A stretch of DNA of 64,000 nt, taken from WRAI01 sp031549605 (GTDB taxonomy: Bacteria; Bacillota; Clostridia; Oscillospirales; UBA929). The stretch spans positions 1 to 64,000 of the forward strand of contig JAVBPM010000002.1 in the NCBI GenBank assembly GCA_031549605.1, written 5' to 3'. A model generated the notes under the pieces. It worked only from the letters and a program-made list of their open reading frames with translations. It searched no databases and was not told the origin of the DNA. Position numbers and translations under genes: made by a program. Below are positions 8,613 through 17,527 of the stretch, one piece after another. The stretch's first letter is position 1. Each line of letters opens with the position of its first letter.

Positions 8613-9665
8613 TTACCCGATGCTGGTCATGATGCCGGCCAGCGGCAGCATGACGGCAATGAGAATTACGCCGATAATCAGCGCCAGAATGCCGACGAGA
8701 ATAGGTTCAATCAGCGACGTCATGTTGTTCAGTGACGTGTCAATTTCATCCTCGTAAATCAGGCTGAGCTTTTCCATCACTTCGCTGGTCGAACCCGTCT
8801 TAAAGCCGATGCTGACCATGCGCGAGAACAGGCCCGGGAACATACCCGCCTGCGCAATGGCGTCGGTAAACGACACGCCGTCGCGCACACGAGCGCGCAC
8901 CTGTTCCAGCTTGCGCGCCAGCAGTTCGTTGTTGAGCACCGCGCCCGACAGCTCGAGTGATTTGTCAACGTCAACGCCCGAATAGAGCATCAAAGACATA
9001 GCCGACGCAAAGTTACGCGCCGCCATTTTGGTCACCAACCCGCGCAGCACCGGCACCTTGAGCAGAATTTTACTCAGCAGCAGGCTGCCTTTTTTGGTTT
9101 TGGCGACAATCAGCGTCAGCACCAGCAGCACCAGCAGGAACAAGATGATGGCCATGGCGACAGTGCCGGCAATCATGCCCAGCTTGAGCGCGGCATTGGC
9201 CTCATCGGAGATGTTGCCGCCAATTTGATTGAAAATCTTTTCAAACATGGGCAGCACCTTGGTGACCAGCAGCACTACGATAATCGACATCATGACGAAC
9301 AGCGTGGCCGGGTAGAGCACCGCGCCACGCACCTTTTCCTTCATCGCTTTTTCGCGCTCGTAGTAGTCGGCCATTTTGAACAGCACGCTGTCCAGCCGAC
9401 CCGACACATCACCGATGCTCAGCATACTTATCAGATAGTCGGGAAACCCGCCTACCTTTTCCATAGCCTCGCCCAGCGGCATATTGTGCTGCAGCAGCTC
9501 GTCAAGCTGCACCAGAATTTTCTTCAGGCGCCCCTCGCCGGTGTCCTCGACCATAGCGGCCACACCCTGATGCAGCGGCACGCCGGCCTTGAGGATCATG
9601 GCCAGTTGTGTACAGAAAATGGACACATCGCCGGCCGATAAAACGCGCTTACTCGCCTTACCCAA
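8613..9665 (-). CDS. pilC: Type IV pilus platform protein PilC / T2SS F-domain protein
   Basis: 350 residues with two GspF (T2SSF) repeats, each a cytoplasmic helical bundle followed by membrane helices (about 115-135 and 160-190, then 315-345). The first bundle has the family pattern FCTQLAMILKAGVPL and the second ASAMSLMLYSGVDVDKSLE. It forms the inner-membrane platform on which the motor ATPase acts. The start is TTG, 8 bases after GAGGTG; an upstream ATG is out of frame. It is the first pilus gene and lies 31 bases after the transglutaminase gene. Confidence 0.93.
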   Translation of the reverse strand: MGKASKRVLSAGDVSIFCTQLAMILKAGVPLHQGVAAMVEDTGEGRLKKILVQLDELLQHNMPLGEAMEKVGGFPDYLISMLSIGDVSGRLDSVLFKMADYYEREKAMKEKVRGAVLYPATLFVMMSIIVVLLVTKVLPMFEKIFNQIGGNISDEANAALKLGMIAGTVAMAIILFLLVLLVLTLIVAKTKKGSLLLSKILLKVPVLRGLVTKMAARNFASAMSLMLYSGVDVDKSLELSGAVLNNELLARKLEQVRARVRDGVSFTDAIAQAGMFPGLFSRMVSIGFKTGSTSEVMEKLSLIYEDEIDTSLNNMTSLIEPILVGILALIIGVILIAVMLPLAGIMTSIG

Positions 9666-9696
9666 GTCGCATACACCTCACGTTCATATTTCGGAG

Positions 9697-10542
9697 CTAA
9701 AACTCATCTGTCTTGCGATAATTACTGCCATCGCCGATGTAATTGGTGGCCGTTTCAACACCGGCCGTGGATAAAAAGGTGGGATCCATCAGCGAAAATT
9801 TCTTGCCGTCAAATTGTATGGGACCGGTGGCCACCCAACCCACCTTGTCAATGTACACCTCAACCCAGGCGTGGTAGGCGTTGCCCTTGACGTAGCCCAT
9901 CACCACCTTGGTGGGAATGCCCTGAGAGCGTAAAATCGAGGCCATGACGGCGGCATAGTCGTAGCAAATGCCCTTGCGCGAGGACCATACGGTGTCAATC
10001 GACGGCACATAGCCACCCTGCACCGTTTTGGCCTTGTCGTAGTCATAGCTCATGCGCTGAGCCACGAGATTGTAAACGCGGTCGACCTTTTCAAACACCG
10101 TCTTTGCGTTTGTCACGGCGTTAATGCCGTCAATAACCGGCTTACTGGTGTTGGTGTAATCAACAATCTGGCTGCTGACCAAAAAGGGGGCATTGGGGTT
10201 ACTCATGGCGGCGGTAAACTCGGCAGTCTGAATAATCGCGTACTCATTGCCCTGAATGTTCTCCAGCACCGTACAGCTATAGGTACCGTTACCCACCTGT
10301 AGCGGATAGCGCGTCGGCTTTTCGCCAAATAAATCATACGTATGGGTCGAGCCGCCCTTGGTAATCTGCACCTTAATTTTTTTATTGAGTGTCGCGGTGC
10401 AGGTCACGGTGATGTAGCCGCTGTCGGCGCTGACAGCGTCAATTTTGGATTTTGCGCCGGTAAACAGGCGCGCGGCGGCGGCATTGGCGGCAAAGACGCC
10501 AAACAGCGTCAGCACAACCACCAGCGTACACATTTTCTTCAC
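9697..10542 (-). CDS. Secreted transglutaminase-like (cysteine protease fold) protein
   Basis: 281 residues from a GTG start chosen because GAGGTG lies 8 bases upstream; a longer TTG start at 10569 has no ribosome site. The signal peptide is KK followed by a hydrophobic stretch ending NAAAA. The N-terminal half is a beta domain. The C-terminal half is a transglutaminase core with the full triad: Cys193 in KGICYDYAAVMAS, His224 in YHAWVEVY and Asp253 in LMDPTF. Such proteins cleave or cross-link peptides outside the cell. It lies between the sortase and the pilus genes, so its substrate may be a surface protein of this cluster; that is inference. Confidence 0.88.
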   Translation of the reverse strand: MKKMCTLVVVLTLFGVFAANAAAARLFTGAKSKIDAVSADSGYITVTCTATLNKKIKVQITKGGSTHTYDLFGEKPTRYPLQVGNGTYSCTVLENIQGNEYAIIQTAEFTAAMSNPNAPFLVSSQIVDYTNTSKPVIDGINAVTNAKTVFEKVDRVYNLVAQRMSYDYDKAKTVQGGYVPSIDTVWSSRKGICYDYAAVMASILRSQGIPTKVVMGYVKGNAYHAWVEVYIDKVGWVATGPIQFDGKKFSLMDPTFLSTAGVETATNYIGDGSNYRKTDEF

Positions 10543-10572
10543 GGGACACACCTCACTTCGGAGTCTCAAATG

Positions 10573-11328
10573 TTATGGTTTGGTCAGTGTCTCGACATAC
10601 CTAAATACCGTTATATACCGCTTGTCGGAGGTGTTTTTGGGGTGGCACGAGGTGAGAATCAGCTCACTGTACTCGCGCCGCACCATATGGCTCCAGTCGC
10701 GCTTACCGGTAATGACAAAAGACTCAAAGGCATAGACATAGACCTTCTTGCCAAAGGTAACATAGGCCTTGTCGCCCACCTGCAGCTTGTCGATGTTGTA
10801 GAACGGCGAACCGTAGCCGGTGCGATGACCGGCAATCATGACGCGCTGGGTCGGGTTGGGGCCGGGCATATCCGAGTTGGAAAATAGCCCGGGGCCGCTC
10901 TTTAGCTTCTGCCATGTAGTGCCGTCCACGACATAGGCGTTGACGCCCATACGCGGCACCGACAGCTTGAAGTCCTTGTTTTTATACTGCGCGCGGTCGG
11001 AATAGGGTACTGTCGAGTCTCCTTCCCATACATGAGACGGATCGTCGCCGTAAAAAGTTCCGTCGTCAACGGTCGGGTCATCCTCGCCAAAATTCAACCC
11101 CTGCCCGTCAAAGACAACATCGCCCCAGCTGTCTATGCTGTCAAAGTCGCCGAACTGGTCGACTTTGATGTTTCCCTTTTCGTATTGCGTCGCGTACCAA
11201 CTGCGCAGCAGGTTGCCGGCAAAGTTAATCCACAGAAAATACAGAACCATCAGCAGCCCGACGACAATCATGGCAATGCCGATTATCTTACGCGGCGACG
11301 GGCGCTTCCTAATCATCCTCAAACTCAT
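10573..11328 (-). CDS. Sortase (cysteine transpeptidase)
   Basis: 251 residues: a basic N-terminus, one membrane helix (about 15-34), a long acidic linker (55-110) and a sortase barrel. Catalytic residues are visible as His168 (MIAGHRTGYG), Cys228 (ELILTSCHP) and Arg243 (ITVFRYV). It joins LPxTG-type proteins to peptidoglycan or pilin subunits. The class is uncertain; the LTSC motif and the N-terminal anchor fit class D or E better than A. It heads the sortase-transglutaminase-pilus transcript. The likely client is the adhesin at 1-5516, whose anchor motif lies beyond the window. Confidence 0.93.
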   Translation of the reverse strand: MSLRMIRKRPSPRKIIGIAMIVVGLLMVLYFLWINFAGNLLRSWYATQYEKGNIKVDQFGDFDSIDSWGDVVFDGQGLNFGEDDPTVDDGTFYGDDPSHVWEGDSTVPYSDRAQYKNKDFKLSVPRMGVNAYVVDGTTWQKLKSGPGLFSNSDMPGPNPTQRVMIAGHRTGYGSPFYNIDKLQVGDKAYVTFGKKVYVYAFESFVITGKRDWSHMVRREYSELILTSCHPKNTSDKRYITVFRYVETLTKP

Positions 11329-11375
11329 AACGATTTCACTCTCATCCTCACGGGTTGCCGGCCAACTGCGGTCAA

Positions 11376-11401
11376 CAAAAACAGGCCGCGTAATTCGGCC
11401 T
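11376..11401 (-). terminator. Intrinsic terminator after the SARP regulator
   Basis: Six-bp stem AGGCCG/CGGCCT (11383-11388, 11396-11401) with a 7-base loop, followed on the minus strand by a GTTTTTGTT run. It ends the regulator transcript. The promoter at 11406-11434 would start transcription just inside this hairpin, so its own message escapes the terminator. Confidence 0.7.
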
Positions 11402-11405
11402 TTCT

Positions 11406-11434
11406 ATTGTAACTGGCAATTTGCCTTTTGTCTA
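11406..11434 (-). promoter_or_regulatory. Sigma-A promoter for the sortase-pilus operon
   Basis: -35 TAGACA (11429-11434), 17-base spacer, -10 TACAAT (11406-11411) on the minus strand. The predicted start falls near 11399, about 70 bases before the sortase ATG. It is directly downstream of the SARP gene, a natural target for that regulator. Confidence 0.7.
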
Positions 11435-11475
11435 TACCAAAAGCGTTATACTTCGATGCTTTTTGACACGATAGA

Positions 11476-12684
11476 CTAGCTCTCGCTCTCACCCTCGATG
11501 GGCATGAACTTGTGGCGCAGCTGCACGGCGCCGCTGCGACTGAGCTGATAGAAGCGCTTAAAAATCTTGTTCATAACAATCTCACAGTCGTCCATCGACA
11601 GGCTGGACAGCATAATCACATACTGCGTGCGACTGTAGCGGGCAATGGTGTCGCCCTTGCGCAGCGAGGTCACCAGCGCCTGACGGGCGCAATCCATGGC
11701 GTTTTCGCAGGCGTCGCCGGTCAGGTCGCCGCCCTTGCTGTTAATCAGCGTCAGCAAGCCGATGAACAGTGTGTCCTGCACACGGTCAAGACGCCGCGCC
11801 TGCAGCCGGTAAATGTTTTTGAATATTTCGTATCCGCAGTAAAAGGCTTCATGCGCCTTTAACCCCTCGTCCAAATCGTGTTTAATCGTCTGCAAATCGG
11901 CGTCGGCCTCGGCCACACAGGCGGCCACCACGGCATACATATCGCGCATCGGCTGCGACAGCCGCACACCCATTTCCTTGTACATCAGTGCCGCGGCATA
12001 CTCGTAGTGTGCCATGGCCTGCTGGTGCTTGCCCAGCGATGCCAGTGTTTTCATTTTGAGCAGGTGCAGCTTCTCATCCAGCGCGTCAACGCCCAGCGCG
12101 CGCGCTACCAAGGCGTCGGCGTCGGCCTCACGGCCCTGCTCAAGCAGCAGGTCACACAGCTGCTGAACGTGGGAAACGTACAGATCGTGCAGATAGGCGT
12201 TGACCGGCTGCACCCATGTTTCAAAATCATTTTGCTGCAGAAAGCGGCCGTGGTATAGCTGCACCGCTTGCATCAACAGCTCGACCTTTTGCGCGTCGTC
12301 GGTGTACAACCGATCGGCCTCATCAAACAGCGCCTCCATGCACTCGCTGTCAACCACGACGGGACTGTCGTTGTTCCAGTAATATGCGCCCTGCTTAAAA
12401 AGTATGTAGTCGCGCGGCGTGCCGTTGTCAAACGCTTTGAGCGCCGTGCGTAAACGGTAGGCCAAATTTTTCAGCGCACCGCCGGTGTTTTCAATGCGGT
12501 TGTCGCCCCACAACACGTCAGCCAGCCGCTCGGGCGTAATCACCTTGTTGCGGTTGCAGATTAAAAACTGCAACAACAACCACACCTGCCGATTTCGGTC
12601 AGACTTATCAGGCAGCGTAACCTGCCCGTTGTCCAGCGAAAAATCGCCAAGCATGGTGACAGTAATTGGTACTGACGTCTTCAA
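11476..12684 (-). CDS. SARP/BTAD-family transcriptional regulator with GGDEF-like C-terminus
   Basis: 402 residues. About 1-105 is an OmpR-type winged helix (QVWLLLQFLICNRNKVIT, then ALKNLAYRLRTALK). About 110-260 is a bacterial transcriptional activator domain made of TPR-like helices. About 270-390 resembles a GGDEF domain (LRKGDTIARYSRTQYVIML), but the GGDEF signature itself is replaced by RYSRTQY, so cyclic-di-GMP synthesis is not expected. The start is TTG, 5 bases after GAGGTG. It has its own promoter and terminator and lies directly upstream of the sortase-pilus operon, which it probably controls. The adhesin may also be a target. Confidence 0.85.
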   Translation of the reverse strand: MKTSVPITVTMLGDFSLDNGQVTLPDKSDRNRQVWLLLQFLICNRNKVITPERLADVLWGDNRIENTGGALKNLAYRLRTALKAFDNGTPRDYILFKQGAYYWNNDSPVVVDSECMEALFDEADRLYTDDAQKVELLMQAVQLYHGRFLQQNDFETWVQPVNAYLHDLYVSHVQQLCDLLLEQGREADADALVARALGVDALDEKLHLLKMKTLASLGKHQQAMAHYEYAAALMYKEMGVRLSQPMRDMYAVVAACVAEADADLQTIKHDLDEGLKAHEAFYCGYEIFKNIYRLQARRLDRVQDTLFIGLLTLINSKGGDLTGDACENAMDCARQALVTSLRKGDTIARYSRTQYVIMLSSLSMDDCEIVMNKIFKRFYQLSRSGAVQLRHKFMPIEGESES

Positions 12685-12741
12685 GCGTTCACCTCAAGCA
12701 ATACTGTTTCAATCCAAAACTGGTAATTTTTGGACAATACT

Positions 12742-12770
12742 ATTGTAGACGGCTGTCGCTGTTCTGTAAA
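12742..12770 (-). promoter_or_regulatory. Sigma-A promoter of the SARP regulator gene
   Basis: -35 TTTACA (12765-12770), 17-base spacer, -10 TACAAT (12742-12747) on the minus strand, about 60 bases before the TTG start. Confidence 0.75.
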
Positions 12771-12816
12771 CGGGTTTATGTTACATTTTGATTACACCTA
12801 AGTTGATTCACTCACC

Positions 12817-14187
12817 TCAGACAGCCTTCGGCTCGGCGTCGACGTCCGCTGGTTTGTGCCATTTGCCCGACAGCACGCGCGGCACAAAGAAGCAGGCGCG
12901 CCCAACCCAGTCGGCCATCATGGCCAGCCAGATGCCCAGCAGCCCCATGCCCAAAACCGTGCCCAGCAGCCACGAGCCTAGCAAACGCAGCACAAACAGC
13001 GAGCCAAGCGACGACTTCATGGTGTACACAGCGTCACCCGCGCCGCGCAGCGCATTGGGCGTGACAAACGACGGCGCCCAAAAGACAATCGAGACAATCG
13101 AATAGAGCACCAGCACGGGAAAGGCCAGCTTGGCGGCCTCGGCGCCGATGGCACTGGTGGTGTCGACGTTCATGGCAATCAACACGCGCAGGAAGGGCCA
13201 CGACAGCAGCGAAATGGCCGCCTGCAGCAGACAGGCCAAGCCGGTCATTTTAATCATATAGCGCTTGGCCTCGTCAAAGCGGCCGGCGCCATATGCCTGT
13301 CCCACCATGGTGACGACAATGACCTGCACGGCGCCGCCGGGCAACAGCAGCAGAGAGGTGATGTTGTTGCAGGCGACATTGGCGTTAAGCACCGCCTCGC
13401 CCATGCCCGACATAAAAACCATGACAACCAGCTTGGTGCCGTTGAAAAAGAGCGAATCCATGCCCGCCGGCACGGCAATGCGCAGCACTGGCCGCAGCAC
13501 CGCCATATCCAGCTTGAGCGATAACTTGCCCAGCGGCATCGTGCCGTCGCCGCGCCACTGCACAAACATCAGGTAGCCGGCACAGGCGACCCGACTGGCG
13601 ACAAGACCGCAGCCCAGCGCATCAATGCCCATGTCCAGCACATTCATGCAGAAGAAGGTGACAATTACCAGCGCCACATTGGCTAAAATGGAGGCAATCA
13701 TGGGGCTGACATTGTTGCCGCGCGCCCGCATGATGCCCGACAAGGCCGAGTAAATGGCCCACAACGGCAGCGTGGCCAGCGAATAGAGCAGATAGTTACT
13801 CGCCTGCGACTGTGTAGCGGGATGACTGCTGCCGAACAATAGCGAAATCATAGGCTGCCGCAGCACGCCCAACACCAGACCAATGCAAGCGGCGGCCATC
13901 GCCACCGCCACCACCGCCTGAGCCGCCGCATGGGCGGCCTGCCCCGTGTCGCCGCGCCCATACGCCTGCGCCACGACAACGGTGATGCCGCTGGAAAAGG
14001 CCATGAACAGACCAAACAGCACCATGTTGATGGATATGACAAGGCCGACCGCAGGCATGGTGTGCACCGAAATGCCCTTGCCCATAGCGGCCGACACAAA
14101 ACTAACCAGCGTCGTCAGCAGCGATTCGGCCAGCACCGGCCAGAAAAGCGCCATGACACTCTTTCGATTAAATAACAGGGGGCTCAC
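12817..14187 (-). CDS. MATE-family multidrug/organic-cation exporter
   Basis: About 456 residues and about 12 membrane helices, with the two-fold MATE pattern (FWPVLAESLLTTLVSFVSAA near the start; RIAVPAGMDSLFFNG at the start of the second half). It would export drugs or metabolites using a Na+ or H+ gradient. The start is uncertain. I chose the GTG at 14187, which overlaps the end of the Fur-family gene by 20 bases; an ATG 33 bases further in is also possible, and a longer ATG start at 14241 would overlap fur by 74 bases. It is co-transcribed with the Fur-family regulator. Confidence 0.9.
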   Translation of the reverse strand: MSPLLFNRKSVMALFWPVLAESLLTTLVSFVSAAMGKGISVHTMPAVGLVISINMVLFGLFMAFSSGITVVVAQAYGRGDTGQAAHAAAQAVVAVAMAAACIGLVLGVLRQPMISLLFGSSHPATQSQASNYLLYSLATLPLWAIYSALSGIMRARGNNVSPMIASILANVALVIVTFFCMNVLDMGIDALGCGLVASRVACAGYLMFVQWRGDGTMPLGKLSLKLDMAVLRPVLRIAVPAGMDSLFFNGTKLVVMVFMSGMGEAVLNANVACNNITSLLLLPGGAVQVIVVTMVGQAYGAGRFDEAKRYMIKMTGLACLLQAAISLLSWPFLRVLIAMNVDTTSAIGAEAAKLAFPVLVLYSIVSIVFWAPSFVTPNALRGAGDAVYTMKSSLGSLFVLRLLGSWLLGTVLGMGLLGIWLAMMADWVGRACFFVPRVLSGKWHKPADVDAEPKAV

Positions 14188-14578
14188 CTTCTCTTTTGCA
14201 GGCGGCACAGCGGCCATAAAAGACAGTGCGATGCTCGTCAATGGTAAAGCCGTAGTGCGCCAGCGCCTCAGCCGTCACCTGCGCGCTGTGCAGCAGCTCC
14301 ATGTGAAACAGCGTGCCGCAGCTGTCGCAGCGCAAATGGCAATGGTTGCAGGTGCCGTGCGCGACATAGCGATAGCAGGCGCTCTGCCCGTCGTGGTTGC
14401 AGTAGCGCTGCAACTCGCCGTCCTGCTCCAGCTCCTTGAGATAGCGGTAGACCGTCGCCTTGCTCACCTTTTTGCCGTCGCGCGCCAGTTGCTCCATGAC
14501 GTCGTCGACGGTGACGTGATGCCCGTTCGCTTGCTTCAGACAGTCGAGTATCGTCTGTTTTTGCCACGTGCTGCCCAT
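14168..14578 (-). CDS. Fur-family metalloregulator
   Basis: 136 residues. The N-terminal winged helix spans about 5-70 (VSKATVYRYLKELEQDGEL) and the C-terminal dimer/metal domain about 75-136. Metal ligands visible are HLRCDSCG and GRCAACKRE, two CxxC pairs typical of the structural zinc site, plus CNHCH. It could be Fur, Zur or PerR; the sequence does not settle the metal or signal. It lies 35 bases after glnN and overlaps the MATE exporter gene, so it may control that exporter or itself. Confidence 0.92.
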   Translation of the reverse strand: MGSTWQKQTILDCLKQANGHHVTVDDVMEQLARDGKKVSKATVYRYLKELEQDGELQRYCNHDGQSACYRYVAHGTCNHCHLRCDSCGTLFHMELLHSAQVTAEALAHYGFTIDEHRTVFYGRCAACKREGEPPVI

Positions 14579-14596
14579 AAAACAATCACCCGCCGT

Positions 14597-14627
14597 AATA
14601 TAGTACGCTATTTTTACACGCTGTAAA
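14597..14627 (-). promoter_or_regulatory. Possible promoter of the Fur-family gene
   Basis: TTTACA (14622-14627) lies within the last codons of glnN. TACTAT follows after 16 bases and TATATT after 19 bases. Both spacings are off the 17-base optimum seen elsewhere here, so this is weak. Confidence 0.3.
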
Positions 14628-16683
14628 GCAAATCACCATAGCTGGGCAGCGGCCAGTAGTCGTTGCCCACCAGCGGCTCCAACTCGTCGGCAACCGCGCG
14701 CAGTGCCGCCATAGCGGGAATGACCTTGGCGCGGTAGGTGGTGGCGCGCTGCTCGGCACCGTCGACCTCCAGTGCGCGACCGGCGGCCTGCGACAGCTTT
14801 TCCATGGCCATGTACAGCTTTTCCAGCTTGTCGCTAATGGCGCGCACGCGCAGCGCCAGCTTGGGCGTTTTGATGCCGGCAGCCCCAAGGCTGTTCAGCC
14901 CGGCGGCGGCATCGGACAGGCAGCTGATCACTGCCGGCGACAAATCACGCGACGCGATATCGAGCATGGTGGCCGCCTCAATGCGAATGGCCTTGCTGTA
15001 CAAATCGAGTAAAATATCGCAACGCGAGCGAATTTCACCGCGCGTCAGCACCTTCTGCCGCTCGAAACAAGCGACGTTTTTGTCGCGCACAAAGGTGGCC
15101 AGCGCCATGTCGGCGGTCGGCAGCAGCTCGAGACCGCGCGCGGCGGCCTCCTCGGCCCATTCGCGCGTGTAGTTGTTGCCGTTGTAGACTATGCGGCTAT
15201 GCCGCGTCACGGTGTCGGCGAGCAGCTCGTCCAGCGGCGTGCCGCGCTCCAGTGCGTCGGCAAAGCTGTCCAGCGTATCGGCGACAATGGTGTTGAGTAC
15301 AAAGTTCGGCCCGGCAATCGACAACGAGGAGCCGACCATGCGGAACTCAAACCGGTTGCCGGTAAAGGCAAAGGGCGAGGTGCGGTTGCGGTCGGTCGTG
15401 TCGCGCAGCAGGATGGGAATGACGTCGGCGCCGACGTGCATATCGCTTTTGTCGCGTGTAGACGCCGCTTCGCCGCGCACCACGGCGGCCAGCATATCAG
15501 TCAGCTCGTCGCCCAAAAAGACGGAGATAATCGAGGGCGGCGCTTCAGAACCACCCAGCCGGCAGTCGTTACCCGCCGTCGCGGCACTCAGCCGCAATAA
15601 ATCCTGATAATCGTCAACGGCCTTGAGCACGGCGCAGAGAAAGAGCAAAAAGCGCTTGTTGTCGCCCTGCTTGCTCGGCTTGAGCAGGTTGTCGCCAGTG
15701 TCGGTCATCAGCGACCAGTTATTGTGCTTGCCCGACCCGTTGACGCCGTCAAACGGCTTTTCGTGCAGCAAACACACCAGCCCGTGCCGGTCGGCGACTT
15801 TTTTCATCATTTCCATAATCAGCTGGTTGTGGTCACAGGCGATGTTGACCGTTTCAAAGACCGGTGCCAGCTCGTGCTGCGACGGCGCCGTCTCGTTGTG
15901 GCGAATCTTGGCCGTTACGCCCAGCTTCCACAGCTCGACGTCCAGCTCCTTCATATAGGCGGCCACGCGCGGCTTGATGATGCCCGAATAGTGGTCCTCC
16001 ATCTCCTGACCCTTGGGCGGCTTGGCGCCAAAAAGCGTGCGGCCGCAGACAATCAAATCACGGCGCTTGGACACCAGTTCCTTGTCTATGAGAAAATACT
16101 CCTGCTCAGCGCCGCAGTTGGTCAGCACCTGCTTGACCGCTGTGTGTCCCAACAAATGCAGCACACGCGTCGCGGCGCGGTTGATGGCCTCCATCGAGCG
16201 CAGCAGCGGCGTTTTCTTATCCAGCGCCTCGCCGGTAAACGAGCAAAACGCCGTGGGAATACACAGCGTATCGTCTTTGATAAAGGCATAGGACGACGGG
16301 TCCCACGCCGTGTAGCCGCGCGCCTCAAAGGTGGCGCGCAGACCGCCGCTGGGGAAGCTGGAGGCGTCAGGCTCGCCCTTGATGAGCATTTTGGCCGAAA
16401 ACTCCATGCCGACAGCACCGCCCGGCTGCGGCGTGATAAAGGACTCGTGTTTTTCCGCCGTCACGCCGGTCATGGGCTGGAACCAGTGGGTAAAATGAGT
16501 CGCGCCGTTGTCCAGCGCCCAGTCCATCATGGCCGTCGCCACCTCACCCGCCAACTCCGGCGGCAGCGTCTTGCCGTCGTCGATGGTGGCCTTGAGCTGG
16601 CGATAGCAGTCGGCTGTCAACAGCTTCTGCATCACGGCGTCGTTAAACACCTTACAGCCAAACAACTCCTGAATATCCTTCAC
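14614..16683 (-). CDS. glnN: Glutamine synthetase type III
   Basis: 689 residues, the size of type III enzymes (about 700) rather than type I (about 450). It makes glutamine from glutamate, ammonia and ATP. The family signature RHNETAPSQHELAPVFE and the region GVNGSGKHNNWS are present. The start is GTG, 6 bases after GGAGGG, and overlaps the HAD gene stop by 4 bases (GTGA); a longer ATG frame reading into the HAD gene is rejected. With gdhA at 50.2 kb it gives this window two ammonia-assimilating enzymes, which matters for the ammonia-type CarA found here. Confidence 0.95.
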   Translation of the reverse strand: MKDIQELFGCKVFNDAVMQKLLTADCYRQLKATIDDGKTLPPELAGEVATAMMDWALDNGATHFTHWFQPMTGVTAEKHESFITPQPGGAVGMEFSAKMLIKGEPDASSFPSGGLRATFEARGYTAWDPSSYAFIKDDTLCIPTAFCSFTGEALDKKTPLLRSMEAINRAATRVLHLLGHTAVKQVLTNCGAEQEYFLIDKELVSKRRDLIVCGRTLFGAKPPKGQEMEDHYSGIIKPRVAAYMKELDVELWKLGVTAKIRHNETAPSQHELAPVFETVNIACDHNQLIMEMMKKVADRHGLVCLLHEKPFDGVNGSGKHNNWSLMTDTGDNLLKPSKQGDNKRFLLFLCAVLKAVDDYQDLLRLSAATAGNDCRLGGSEAPPSIISVFLGDELTDMLAAVVRGEAASTRDKSDMHVGADVIPILLRDTTDRNRTSPFAFTGNRFEFRMVGSSLSIAGPNFVLNTIVADTLDSFADALERGTPLDELLADTVTRHSRIVYNGNNYTREWAEEAAARGLELLPTADMALATFVRDKNVACFERQKVLTRGEIRSRCDILLDLYSKAIRIEAATMLDIASRDLSPAVISCLSDAAAGLNSLGAAGIKTPKLALRVRAISDKLEKLYMAMEKLSQAAGRALEVDGAEQRATTYRAKVIPAMAALRAVADELEPLVGNDYWPLPSYGDLLYSV

Positions 16684-17498
16684 CGCTTGCCCTCCGTTTC
16701 CAAATCCCGCTTTATGCCTGCAATGACCTGCGCCAGCGCGTTGTCGTTGCAATGACCCACCACCTGCCGCGCCTTGGCCTTGACGGCGGGCACGGCGTTG
16801 GCTGGCGCAAAAAAGTCAAACCGCTCGGCCATGGACAAATCGTTTTCGCCGTCGCCGACACAATAGACGCGCCGCGCGCCCACCCGCTCTGCCAGCCACG
16901 CCACCAGCGCACCCTTGTTGGCCGACTTGTCCTGTAATTCCAGCAGATACTTGTGTGAAAAAACGCAGTCAAACCAATCGCCGTAGCGCTGTTGGATAAA
17001 CGCCTGCACCTGTTGCAGCCGATTTTCGTCGTCGGTAAACAGCGCCTTGAGCCACGGCTCAGGCAACGCGTCGTAGTCGTCGCAGACAACGGGCGTGACG
17101 CCGATGGCGTCGAAGTGCCCCTGACTGTACAGCGTCGGCTGGTAGACATAAATGGCGTCGAGGTTGTGCACCTCCAGCGGCAGACCGTCAAAGGCGTCCA
17201 GCACCGCGCGGCAAACGCGGCGGTAGTCGTGTTGCAGCGGCCGCGTGACCAGCGCGCTTTGCTTGCCGTAGTCGTAGACACAGCTGCCGTTGCTCAGTAT
17301 GCAGGGCGCGTTGTACGGCACGCGCGGTTCAATGGTGGCAAAGCCCTGCAACGACCGACCGGTCGCCACGGCAAAGTGACCGCCGTCGGCCATAAAACGC
17401 TCGATGGCGGCGCGGTTGGCCGCCGACACACGGTGGTCGCTGGTCAGCAGCGTGCCGTCCATGTCGGACGCCAGCAACACGGCGTCACACAAACCCAT
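16680..17498 (-). CDS. HAD-IIB (Cof-type) sugar-phosphate phosphatase
   Basis: 272 residues, usual for Cof/YidA-type hydrolases. Motif I is LLASDMDGTLLTS with the nucleophile Asp, motif II is the ATGRS region, and motif IV is YCVGDGENDLSM. A C2B cap lies between about 85 and 185. It dephosphorylates small phospho-compounds, often sugar phosphates or FMN; the substrate cannot be read from sequence. GAGAGGAG lies 9 bases before the ATG. It is translationally coupled to glnN, with no obvious metabolic link. Confidence 0.92.
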   Translation of the reverse strand: MGLCDAVLLASDMDGTLLTSDHRVSAANRAAIERFMADGGHFAVATGRSLQGFATIEPRVPYNAPCILSNGSCVYDYGKQSALVTRPLQHDYRRVCRAVLDAFDGLPLEVHNLDAIYVYQPTLYSQGHFDAIGVTPVVCDDYDALPEPWLKALFTDDENRLQQVQAFIQQRYGDWFDCVFSHKYLLELQDKSANKGALVAWLAERVGARRVYCVGDGENDLSMAERFDFFAPANAVPAVKAKARQVVGHCNDNALAQVIAGIKRDLETEGKR

Positions 17499-17527
17499 AT
17501 CGGCACACTCCTCTCGCTGTAATAAAT

